Shown piece by piece: positions 1 through 5,545 of a stretch of DNA of 6,066 bases. The notes below the pieces were generated by a model that was not told where the DNA came from, did no database searches, and saw only the letters and a program-made list of their open reading frames with translations. This stretch comes from Puniceicoccales bacterium (lineage in GTDB: Bacteria > Verrucomicrobiota > Verrucomicrobiia > Opitutales > JAIRLM01), in the NCBI GenBank assembly GCA_031282565.1, contig JAITDL010000013.1, positions 1 through 6,066 of the forward strand, read 5' to 3'. The translations under genes and the position numbers were made by a program. Every line of letters begins with the position of its first letter. Position 1 is the first letter of the stretch.

Positions 1-156
1 ACACCATGGCGCAAAAAAGTCCACCATGACGACGGAATTTTCGGCCAAAAAATCATCGATGTTGTCATCGCTCAACTCATCCACGGGACATGTGTCTAGT
101 TGCAGTGGCTGGAGCAGTAAAGAAAATTTCTCGAGCTGCGGCAGACTACTTTCCAT
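1..156 (-). CDS. Thioredoxin, N-terminal part (truncated by window edge)
   Basis: Reading leftward from ATG at 156 gives 52 codons before the window ends. Residues 42-52 read VVMVDFFAPWC, the second beta-strand of the thioredoxin fold running into the active site. The WC is the start of the usual WCGPC redox motif, whose second cysteine lies outside the window. VDELSDDNIDDFL before it aligns with the first strand and helix of classical thioredoxins. Thioredoxins reduce protein disulfides in the cytoplasm using electrons from thioredoxin reductase. About 24 residues precede the part that aligns with E. coli thioredoxin, so this N-terminus is longer than usual. No in-frame ATG, GTG or TTG lies between 157 and 204, and no strong Shine-Dalgarno is seen. 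A TACAAT box at 172-167 could be a -10 element, but its only -35 candidate is weak. The start overlaps the stop of the upstream frame (146-148). Family call is firm; the exact paralogue is not determined. Confidence 0.85.
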   Translation of the reverse strand, partial: MESSLPQLEKFSLLLQPLQLDTCPVDELSDDNIDDFLAENSVVMVDFFAPWC

Positions 157-1891
157 TTGCTGCTGTATTGTAAATTTTTGGCGGACAAAATAGACAAATA
201 AAAAAAACTGGCGCGCCGCGGAGCGGCGCGCCAGTCGATAATTCATTTAAGTAACATTTCTTCTTTGTCTGCGTGCCATCTTTACTCGCAACACCGTCGG
301 CAGGCGCAGCAGCAGCAGTTTTAGCAGGAGCTGGCTTGTCGCCGGTCGCGGAGGCGGCGGTGGCAGGCGGCTGCGTACCTGCATCCTTCTTGGCGCCAAG
401 CAGCGCAGCGATTTTCAGTAGGATTGGATCAATGGCTGCTTTCGCTGCCGCTTTCGCTTCAGTCACTTTAGCCTCGGCGGCCGTACGTGCTTCTTTAGCT
501 TTACTGGGACTGGCTGACTCGTCTGCTGTCACTGCATTAGCATACGCAGTATCATTTGCTAATGCGCCGGTGATACTTGCGCGGAAGCTGTCCATGGCTC
601 TATTTATTGCTGCAATGACTGCTGTGACGGAAGTAACTTGGTTCTCAGTGATGGTAGAGTTTTCGCTTTTTGCGACGAAGATAGTAAAGCCGGCGTTTGT
701 GAACGCGGCGACAACATCGCTCTGTTTACTATCAGTAGACACTTTAATTGCGCTGAGTTGTTTCTGCAGGTGATCAAGTTCGCCTTCATTTTCCAAGGCG
801 GCCTTAAACGCATCAGCGGCAACAGAAACAACTTTCGTAGCATCCAACGAGGATGAATTCGAGTCAGTATCATTAAATGCTTCCGCCAAAGCGTTACCTT
901 CCCGCGATAGGGCTGCACTAATATCTCTTGGCAACTGGCTTTCTGTTTTTTTCAGGTCGTCGACCACCTTTGAGAGCGCGCCATCTGAAGATTTAAACGC
1001 AGCAGCGTAGCCAAGCGTCGCCTTAGCACGTTGCACTGCGAGTTCTACGCCGGCAGCGAGTTTTTCCACTATCGCGCCATGGAACGCGCAAATAAGGTAA
1101 TAGGCAAGAAGCTTGACATCATTAGCTGTGGGATTGTCGACAGGCTTAAGGTCAATTCCACCTAAAATGGGTTTAAGGGCCGCCACAATTTCAGCCGCTT
1201 TCGCCTTGGCGTTTTCATCTTTAAGGTCTGCATCGCCTATGGCCGTAAGAGCGGTAACGGCGTCAGCAATTTTAGTATTTGGAACGCTAGCGAGAAGCAT
1301 CTTATCGAGATCCGTTATTTTCTTACTAGGATCGGCTGGGTCAGCGATTCCTTCGCCCGGTTTGAATACTTTGAGGAAGTATTCACCAGCTGAAACTATG
1401 GCTGCCTTGAGAGCGACGTTATCTTTGTTAAGCTTCCCAGTGGCTGTCGTGAAGTCTCTCCCGAATTGACTTTCTTTATCGATGTACTGCTTAACGGCGT
1501 ACAATGTGGTGACCAGGTACGCAATTCCAAAGGTAATGACCGTCAAGAGATAGGCAGCAATCTTTTGCATAGTGCTGGGTTCAGCCGTAAATAGCTGCTT
1601 GATCTCATTGCCAAAACCTCCATCCGCAGCTATCTTCATCGCGCATGCAACAGTGAGGTAAGCGTGGCTTTCCACTAGGCGGGCTGCTATATTTTCCAAC
1701 GCCTTTTGGCGTGCCAGCGCAAGCACACAAAATCCAAGTGCCAAAACAACTGTAGCAGTAACTGCCGGATCGCCTGCAGGAGCCTCTTTAGAAGGTGCAG
1801 GTATGGCAGCATTCGCAGGTGCCGGTGCCGGTGTTTGAGGTGCAGGTGCGGGTTTAGCCGCAGTAGGTTGATCTGTAAGTTTCGATGACAT
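146..1891 (-). CDS. Unrecognised Ala/Pro-rich protein with two N-terminal membrane segments; 3' end possibly frameshifted
   Basis: 581 codons from the ATG at 1891. That start is chosen because AGGAG (1903-1899) lies 7 nt upstream; the frame also opens 17 codons earlier at 1942, without such a site. I do not recognise the protein. Visible order: a Pro/Ala-rich tail (residues about 9-39, with PAPAP runs), a hydrophobic segment (about 43-60), a loop with cysteines at 55 and 83 in or near it, a second hydrophobic segment (about 111-131), then about 400 residues of Ala-rich, probably helical sequence. A weaker hydrophobic stretch lies at 261-275. Near the C-terminus comes another Ala/Lys/Pro-rich low-complexity stretch. 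The likely picture is an inner-membrane anchor with a large soluble helical domain; the function is unknown. The last 30 or so residues (from about CYLNEL) differ sharply in composition and are read through a strong terminator. The other two frames both stop just before that hairpin (249-247 and 245-243), so the natural end may be near 243-249. The resemblance to paired-TM secreted inclusion proteins of chlamydiae is only topological and weak, as the loop here is long. Confidence 0.8.
   Translation of the reverse strand: MSSKLTDQPTAAKPAPAPQTPAPAPANAAIPAPSKEAPAGDPAVTATVVLALGFCVLALARQKALENIAARLVESHAYLTVACAMKIAADGGFGNEIKQLFTAEPSTMQKIAAYLLTVITFGIAYLVTTLYAVKQYIDKESQFGRDFTTATGKLNKDNVALKAAIVSAGEYFLKVFKPGEGIADPADPSKKITDLDKMLLASVPNTKIADAVTALTAIGDADLKDENAKAKAAEIVAALKPILGGIDLKPVDNPTANDVKLLAYYLICAFHGAIVEKLAAGVELAVQRAKATLGYAAAFKSSDGALSKVVDDLKKTESQLPRDISAALSREGNALAEAFNDTDSNSSSLDATKVVSVAADAFKAALENEGELDHLQKQLSAIKVSTDSKQSDVVAAFTNAGFTIFVAKSENSTITENQVTSVTAVIAAINRAMDSFRASITGALANDTAYANAVTADESASPSKAKEARTAAEAKVTEAKAAAKAAIDPILLKIAALLGAKKDAGTQPPATAASATGDKPAPAKTAAAAPADGVASKDGTQTKKKCYLNELSTGAPLRGAPVFFICLFCPPKIYNTAANGK
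200..235 (-). terminator. Strong intrinsic (Rho-independent) terminator
   Basis: Positions 207-219 and 223-235 form a perfect 13-bp inverted repeat, very rich in G and C, with a three-base loop (220-222). Read on the minus strand it is followed at once by eight T residues (207-200), then A and TTT. This is a textbook intrinsic terminator for leftward transcription. The plus-strand side has no T run, so it works in one direction only. It sits inside the open frame of the upstream long gene, 52 nt before that frame's stop and 44 nt before the thioredoxin ATG. Its natural role is to end the transcript of the long gene and separate it from the thioredoxin gene. Confidence 0.9.
1816..1852. repeat. 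GGTGC-type short tandem repeats coding for the Pro/Ala tail
   Basis: On the plus strand GGTGC units recur in hexamer spacing here (GGTGCCGGTGCCGGTG, then GGTGCAGGTGCGG). On the coding strand they give repeated Pro-Ala dipeptides near residues 14-26 of the long minus-strand protein. Such runs can slip and vary in copy number between strains. Here they keep the frame. Confidence 0.6.
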
Positions 1892-2174
1892 AATTTTTCT
1901 CCTGGAGCGTGCATGTGAGGTCTGAAATAAAAAGGCAAGCACTTTTTGCGAAAAACCACAAAAAGCACAAAAATTTTACGTTCCGCATTCGCTGCCGCAG
2001 GCCACTGGTGAAGGCGCTTTTGGCGAATAAGTCGTTGGGCATGGGGCACATAAGACATCCGCAACATGAAGTTCAAACTGAAGCCGCGGCGGAGACCTGG
2101 CACAGTAGTTTTTTTTATCGCCAGCGGAGTGGCTGCGAAATTAGCAGATTCGACAGCGCGAAGTGTTGCCTATA
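1892..2174. other. Intergenic region between infA and the long membrane protein gene
   Basis: This 283-nt stretch has no convincing gene. The frames that cross it run into the neighbouring genes and resemble nothing I know. I looked for rpmJ, which often follows infA, and for a tRNA, and found neither. It holds an 8-T run on the plus strand (2109-2116), a GCCGCGGC palindrome (2083-2090), the stem-loop at 1939-1968, and the Shine-Dalgarno of the long gene (1903-1899). It probably carries the 3' end of the infA transcript and the promoter of the long gene. A small RNA ending at the 1939-1968 hairpin is possible but not shown. Confidence 0.5.
1926..1968 (-). terminator. Stem-loop with following T-rich run in the gap after infA (candidate terminator or 5' leader hairpin)
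   Basis: Arms 1939-1950 and 1957-1968 pair as a 12-bp stem with a 6-nt loop. Three of the pairs are G-U, and they form only in minus-strand RNA; on the plus strand the same positions are mismatches. After the stem the minus strand reads TTGCCTTTTTATTT, a modest T-rich tail. It could end the transcript coming from infA. Alternatively it could sit at the very 5' end of the long gene's leader, because a TAAAAT box at 1978-1973 would start RNA near 1967; that box has no good -35. The stem is AT-rich, so termination strength is uncertain. Confidence 0.4.
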
Positions 2175-2450
2175 TTATGGCTTGCGTCGGCGAGGACCGA
2201 AACTGCGCACGGGCGCCCCACGGCTTACGGAGGCGTTGCGGAGCCTATAGACGATGCGTCCCTTCTCCACGTCCTTGGGGCTCATCTCCATGCGAACCAT
2301 GTCGCCGTTTGTTAGCTTAATGAAGTTCTTCCTAAGCTTGCCGGAAATATGCGCAAGCACATGGTGCCCATTCGACAACTCCACTCTAAACATGGTCCCC
2401 GGCAGCACCGAAACCACCTTGCCATCAACTTCAACGTACTCTAATTCCAT
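2175..2450 (-). CDS. infA: Translation initiation factor IF-1 with basic C-terminal extension
   Basis: IF-1 binds the ribosomal A site on the 30S subunit during initiation and works with IF-2 and IF-3. The 91-residue product is an S1/OB-fold protein. The family core is clear: GKVVSVLPGTMFRVEL, then NGHHVLAHISGKLRKNFIKL, then NGDMVRMEMSP and KGRIVYR. E. coli IF-1 has 72 residues and ends about where RIVYR lies here. This one continues for about 20 more residues, ending in an Arg/Lys-rich tail (GPRRRKP), which could touch rRNA. The ATG at 2450 is chosen because the product then begins at the usual IF-1 position. The frame can be extended to a TTG at 2495, but that would overlap the end of tadA. 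The Shine-Dalgarno is poor (TAGG almost touching the ATG), so translation may depend on coupling to tadA, whose stop lies 22 nt upstream. Confidence 0.96.
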   Translation of the reverse strand: MELEYVEVDGKVVSVLPGTMFRVELSNGHHVLAHISGKLRKNFIKLTNGDMVRMEMSPKDVEKGRIVYRLRNASVSRGAPVRSFGPRRRKP

Positions 2451-2472
2451 GCCTAACGGTTCACAGGAATCT

Positions 2473-3024
2473 CTATATATTAGCGCTTTTGTCAAGGCGT
2501 TTGTGCAGCATTTTTACTTGGTCGGATGTGATTCCTTCGCTGCAGTCTTTGCGCGGAATTCTTTTTGTCGCAAAAAATTCGCGGAGAAGAACTAGGCACT
2601 CATCTGAACGGACACCTCCAACGGCGGGGAATCTGTGGTTAAACATTGGCACGCTTGAAAAATCGAACGGTCCTCCGCCGAGACATCCCATGGCGCAATC
2701 ACCTACGGCAAATACGACTCTACTTACGCGGGACATTACGCAGGCGCCGGCGCACATGGGGCACAGTTCCTTGGTTGCGTAGAGTGTGCATCCGTTGAGG
2801 CGCCAGTCGCCAAGTTTTTTTGCGGCGGCCGCCAAAACGAGCATTTCTCCGTGTGCCAGAGCGCTGCAGCTAGCTCGTACCCTATTGTGGTCCGCGGCAA
2901 TGACTTCCCCATCATATACGATGGCCGCACCCACGGGCACCTCGTCCTCAGCCATGGCGATCCGCGCCTCCTCCAGCGCCACGTCCATGAATTCAAAGTC
3001 ATGTTCTTTCAATGTTCCAGCCAT
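2473..3024 (-). CDS. tadA: tRNA-specific adenosine deaminase TadA (A34 to inosine), with unusual active-site neighbours
   Basis: TadA deaminates A34 of tRNA-Arg(ACG) to inosine, which lets that tRNA read several arginine codons; the gene is normally essential. The 183-residue product has the cytidine/deoxycytidylate deaminase fold. Near the N-terminus is DEVPVGAAIV, the conserved substrate-side strand. The zinc site comprises His58, Cys88 and Cys91, with Glu60 as proton shuttle. After it come SRVSRVVFA, and later FNHRFPAVGGV, DEC and REFFATKR, typical of the TadA C-terminus. Two neighbours are unusual: the family HAE motif is HGE here (Gly59), and the usual EPC before the zinc cysteines is ELC (Leu87). 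The ligands themselves are intact, so activity is plausible. Start ATG at 3024 is preferred; a TTG two codons upstream (3030) is possible. Neither has a strong Shine-Dalgarno. It lies 87 nt after atpC and 22 nt before infA, probably in one transcript. Confidence 0.94.
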   Translation of the reverse strand: MAGTLKEHDFEFMDVALEEARIAMAEDEVPVGAAIVYDGEVIAADHNRVRASCSALAHGEMLVLAAAAKKLGDWRLNGCTLYATKELCPMCAGACVMSRVSRVVFAVGDCAMGCLGGGPFDFSSVPMFNHRFPAVGGVRSDECLVLLREFFATKRIPRKDCSEGITSDQVKMLHKRLDKSANI

Positions 3025-3111
3025 CGCCAAGTCACGCAGTCCGATTGCTCTCCATGGGAATTTTCACCGCCTAGGGAAGCACAGAATGGAGGGTCGCCGC
3101 AAATTTTACCG

Positions 3112-3525
3112 TCAAGGCTGGCTCTTTTTGGCCAGCTGCTTGATCGTTTGGTAGCGAATTTTTGCCTCCAGCTGAGCGATTTCCTCGCCGTCGAGCCTGG
3201 ATTTTTTCGCCTCCTCCAGGGCCTCCTCTGCACGTTTTTTAGCGTTTGCAGCCTCCTCGGCGTCCAGGTCAACGACGTTTACGGCGGCGTCGACTGCTAT
3301 GGCGAGAAAGTCTTTTTGCAGAAGCAGAAAGCCGCGGTCGATGGCAATTGATTCCCAGTTTTCACCGCTGCGCAGGCGGAGTAGTCCCGGCTGAACAACC
3401 GCAGCAAGAGGGACATGGCCCGCCATTATGCCTATTTCCCCCATTTCCGTTGGAACGGCAACGTATTCCGCATCAAACTCAAACACGGCACCCTCCGCCG
3501 TGGAAATCTCAACGGTGAGCGCCAT
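3112..3525 (-). CDS. atpC: F1Fo ATP synthase subunit epsilon
   Basis: Epsilon is part of the central stalk of F1, linking gamma to the c-ring and inhibiting ATP hydrolysis through its C-terminal helices. The 137-residue product has the usual two parts. The N-terminal beta-barrel (about 1-84) carries EMGEIGIMAGHVPL, matching the family G-x-x-G-I-x-x-G-H-x-P-L signature, and LRLRSG. The C-terminal part (about 88-135) is a charged helical hairpin rich in Glu, Ala and Lys (DAEEAANAKKRAEEALEEAKK). It starts 3 nt after the atpD stop, with GGAGG (3540-3536) at 10 nt spacing inside the end of atpD, so translation is probably coupled. Length is normal for the family. Confidence 0.97.
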   Translation of the reverse strand: MALTVEISTAEGAVFEFDAEYVAVPTEMGEIGIMAGHVPLAAVVQPGLLRLRSGENWESIAIDRGFLLLQKDFLAIAVDAAVNVVDLDAEEAANAKKRAEEALEEAKKSRLDGEEIAQLEAKIRYQTIKQLAKKSQP

Positions 3526-3528
3526 TGG

Positions 3529-4959
3529 CTAATGTCCTCCGCGATGGGCTTTTAGCACGTCATCTATGGCGCCCTTCATGTAGAAATCGTTCTCGTTCAC
3601 CGCATCCAATTCTCCGCTAATGATCATTGAAAACCCGCGCAAAGTTTCTTCGCGGGAGACGTAGCGGCCCTCCATGCCGGTGAAGACCGATGCGGTGAAG
3701 AATGGCTGCGAGAGGAACTTCTGCACCTTCCGCGCCCGGGCCACGGCCAGCTTATCATCTTCGGAGAGCTCGTCCATGCCGAGGATCGCTATGACATCCT
3801 GCAAGTCCTTGTAGCGCTGCAGCAAACCCTGGACTCTCCTCGCTAAGTCGAAATGCTCGCGGCCGACAATATCAACGCTAAGTGCTTTGGACGTAGAAAC
3901 TAATGGATCAACTGCCGGAAATATGGCCAGCGATGATATCTTCCTGTCGAGGACGATGGTGGAATCCAGGTGCGCAAAAATTGCCGCCGGCGCCGGATCG
4001 GTGGTGTCGTCGGCTGGGACATAAACAGCCTCAAATGAAGTGATTGAGCCATTTTTTGTCGACGCTATGCGCTCCTGCAGCTGGCCCATTTCGTGGTCGA
4101 GCGTTGGCTGGTAGCCGACGGCGGATGGCGACCGTCCGAGCAGCGCCGACACCTCCGAGCCCGCCTGGGAGAAGCGGAAGATGTTGTCGATGAATAGGAG
4201 TACGTCCAGGTGCTTCCCGTCGCGGAAGTATTCGGCCACTGTTAACCCGCTCAGCCCGACCAACATGCGGATTCCTGGCGGTTCGTTCATTTGGCCGAAA
4301 ATGAGCGCAACCTTCGATTTTTCCGGATGGTCGAGGTCGATCAATCCAGAGGATATCATCTCGTGGTAGAGGTCGTTGCCTTCCCTGGAGCGCTCTCCGA
4401 CGCCGGTGAAAATGGAATAGCCGCCGTACTTTTTGGCGATGTTGTGTATGAGTTCGGTGATGACGACAGTCTTGCCAACTCCCGCTCCACCAAATGCTCC
4501 GGCCTTTCCACCTCTTGTAAATGGGCAGATCAAATCGATGGCCTTGATGCCGGTTTCAAGGATTTTTGCCTCAGTATCCTGCTCCGTTAGAATTGGCGCG
4601 CCCCTGCGCACGGGAAGACATTTCTCGGCTTTGATCGGTCCACGGCCGTCGATGGGTTCGCCGAGAGCATTTAAAATTCGCCCTAAAACAGCTTCCCCCA
4701 CCGGCATGGCTATGGGTCCACCCGTCGGATGCACCGCCATTCCCCGCCGCAGACCGTCCGTAGCTGCCATGGCCACGGTGCGAACGACGTTTCCCTCCAG
4801 CTGCTGCTGGACCTCTAGGACGATGGATTTGCCGCCGCCAACATCAACGGACAGAGCATCATAGATTGCTGGAAGCTGCGACGCCTCGGCGAATGCAACG
4901 TCCACAACACCGCCAACAACCTGCGAAATATGGCCATCTCCCATCATTTTCCGCGCCAT
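3529..4959 (-). CDS. atpD: F1Fo ATP synthase subunit beta (catalytic)
   Basis: Beta is the catalytic subunit of the F1 head and makes ATP from ADP and phosphate. The 476-residue product is full length and collinear with the family. Visible motifs: the Walker A loop GGAGVGKT (157-164), GERSREGND (188-196) with the catalytic glutamate region, Walker B in LLFIDNIFRF (254-263), the GRSPSAVGYQPTL segment (275-287), YVPADDTTDPAPA (313-325), and DELSEDDKL (396-404) in the loop that meets gamma. A few normally strict positions differ (GRSP for GRMP, ADDTTD for ADDLTD, PLVSTSK for PLDSTSR), which points to a fast-evolving lineage. The ATG at 4959 is supported by GGAG about 10 nt upstream. Downstream it abuts atpC. 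The genes for alpha, gamma, delta, a, b and c are not in the window, and the gene upstream is not an ATP synthase gene. Confidence 0.99.
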   Translation of the reverse strand: MARKMMGDGHISQVVGGVVDVAFAEASQLPAIYDALSVDVGGGKSIVLEVQQQLEGNVVRTVAMAATDGLRRGMAVHPTGGPIAMPVGEAVLGRILNALGEPIDGRGPIKAEKCLPVRRGAPILTEQDTEAKILETGIKAIDLICPFTRGGKAGAFGGAGVGKTVVITELIHNIAKKYGGYSIFTGVGERSREGNDLYHEMISSGLIDLDHPEKSKVALIFGQMNEPPGIRMLVGLSGLTVAEYFRDGKHLDVLLFIDNIFRFSQAGSEVSALLGRSPSAVGYQPTLDHEMGQLQERIASTKNGSITSFEAVYVPADDTTDPAPAAIFAHLDSTIVLDRKISSLAIFPAVDPLVSTSKALSVDIVGREHFDLARRVQGLLQRYKDLQDVIAILGMDELSEDDKLAVARARKVQKFLSQPFFTASVFTGMEGRYVSREETLRGFSMIISGELDAVNENDFYMKGAIDDVLKAHRGGH

Positions 4960-4982
4960 TTAGGCAATCTCCGGCGAAAAGT

Positions 4983-5017
4983 CACGGAAAAATCAGGGCT
5001 GTGCGAGAATTTCCGTG
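4983..5017 (-). promoter_or_regulatory. Inverted repeat in the atpD leader
   Basis: CACGGAAA and TTTCCGTG (4983-4990 and 5010-5017) form a perfect 8-bp stem with a 19-nt loop, in the 84-nt gap between the upstream gene and atpD. On the minus strand it is followed by ACTTTTCG and then the atpD ribosome binding site. The T run is too short for a good terminator. It may be a processing, attenuation or stability element that sets the level of atpDC relative to the upstream gene, or it may be chance. Confidence 0.35.
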
Positions 5018-5043
5018 GCATTTGCACATTCCGCCGCCGGCAG

Positions 5044-5430
5044 TCAATTTAGAAAGCTCTTTGGGAGTGCATCGCTTGTGTAGACTACGCCATCACTAAG
5101 CAATACGCGCCAGGCAGTTATAACACCTTCTTCGAGTGTTTTTGCGATAAAAATGCAGCTACCATAGCTAAAATATTGGCCAAGTTTCCCTTGGAGCTCT
5201 TTTTTCGCCACGTTGATTACGATTGTATCGTGACTTGGGATTGTGGAGCAGCCGTCGCGCAGCGGCATAGCTGTCGCAGGGATTTTAGTTCCTTCATAGC
5301 CAAAGGGAACCAACGTCACCGCTTCTTTTGTTCGCGGTGCGTCATCGTGCATCCATCTCGCAAGGGCTTCGGCTGCTGCGATTGGAAATAAGCGTGTGCT
5401 GAATGTTCTACGTTCCACGGGTCGACACAT
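5044..5430 (-). CDS. Hypothetical protein of 128 residues, first gene before atpD
   Basis: I do not recognise this protein. It is a soluble-looking mixed alpha/beta sequence: a basic N-terminus, a helix with AAAEALARWM (18-27), then strand-like stretches TLVPFGYEG (39-47), DTIVINVAKKEL (68-79), SYGSCIFIAKTLEEG (88-102) and TAWRVLLSDGVVYTSD (105-120). No signal peptide, clear membrane segment or metal motif is seen. Amino-acid use looks like real protein, and no better reading frame exists in the stretch. The start at 5430 has no Shine-Dalgarno, and the sequence before it is AT-rich; an in-frame GTG four codons on is an alternative. It reads in the same direction as atpD with an 84-nt gap, so it may share the transcript. 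There is no evidence that it takes part in ATP synthase assembly. Confidence 0.65.
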   Translation of the reverse strand: MCRPVERRTFSTRLFPIAAAEALARWMHDDAPRTKEAVTLVPFGYEGTKIPATAMPLRDGCSTIPSHDTIVINVAKKELQGKLGQYFSYGSCIFIAKTLEEGVITAWRVLLSDGVVYTSDALPKSFLN

Positions 5431-5449
5431 AAAATAATTTGCGGGAAAA

Positions 5450-5455
5450 TGTCAA
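5450..5455 (-). promoter_or_regulatory. Consensus -35 box (TTGACA) before the hypothetical gene
   Basis: The minus strand reads TTGACA exactly at 5455-5450, in the divergent gap between the hypothetical gene and the DUF721 gene. At 17-nt spacing the -10 position is poor (TTATGT, overlapping the ATG at 5430), so a transcript from here would start inside the annotated gene, or the hexamer is chance. If it is real, the true start codon lies further into the gene. Confidence 0.25.
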
Positions 5456-5545
5456 CATAAATCATTCACCCTAAGCAAGATGATGAAAAACTTTCTAAGA
5501 ACCATTGCAATCGGTCGGCGGTGGCCATAGAAGGTGTCATAAACC

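Noticed and set aside
273..773. Long plus-strand frame opposite the 3' part of the long membrane protein gene
   Set aside because: Ala-rich coding on one strand keeps the opposite frame open; it lacks a ribosome site and its composition mirrors the real gene.
1687..2103. Minus-strand frame crossing the intergenic gap into the start of the long gene
   Set aside because: His/Leu/Arg-rich in the part that overlaps the Pro/Ala tail in another frame; no ribosome site and no family likeness.
2083..2117. Possible plus-strand terminator (imperfect stem before an 8-T run)
   Set aside because: The stem is broken and very short in its pairing, and no plus-strand gene lies upstream that would need it.
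2066..2320. Plus-strand frame beginning MKFKLKPRRRPG across the gap and infA
   Set aside because: The basic start looked like a small ribosomal protein such as L36, but the key residues are absent, there is no ribosome site, and half of it is the complement of infA.
3032..3055. Seven-residue minus-strand mini-frame (MESNRTA) before tadA as an upstream frame
   Set aside because: Too short, and there is no ribosome site to show translation.
5483..5530. Fifteen-codon plus-strand mini-frame (MKNFLRTIAIGRRWP) just before the DUF721 gene, considered as a leader peptide or N-terminal extension
   Set aside because: It is in frame with the gene, but two stops (TAG, TAA) lie between; it has no good ribosome site and no regulatory codon run, so chance is the simplest reading.
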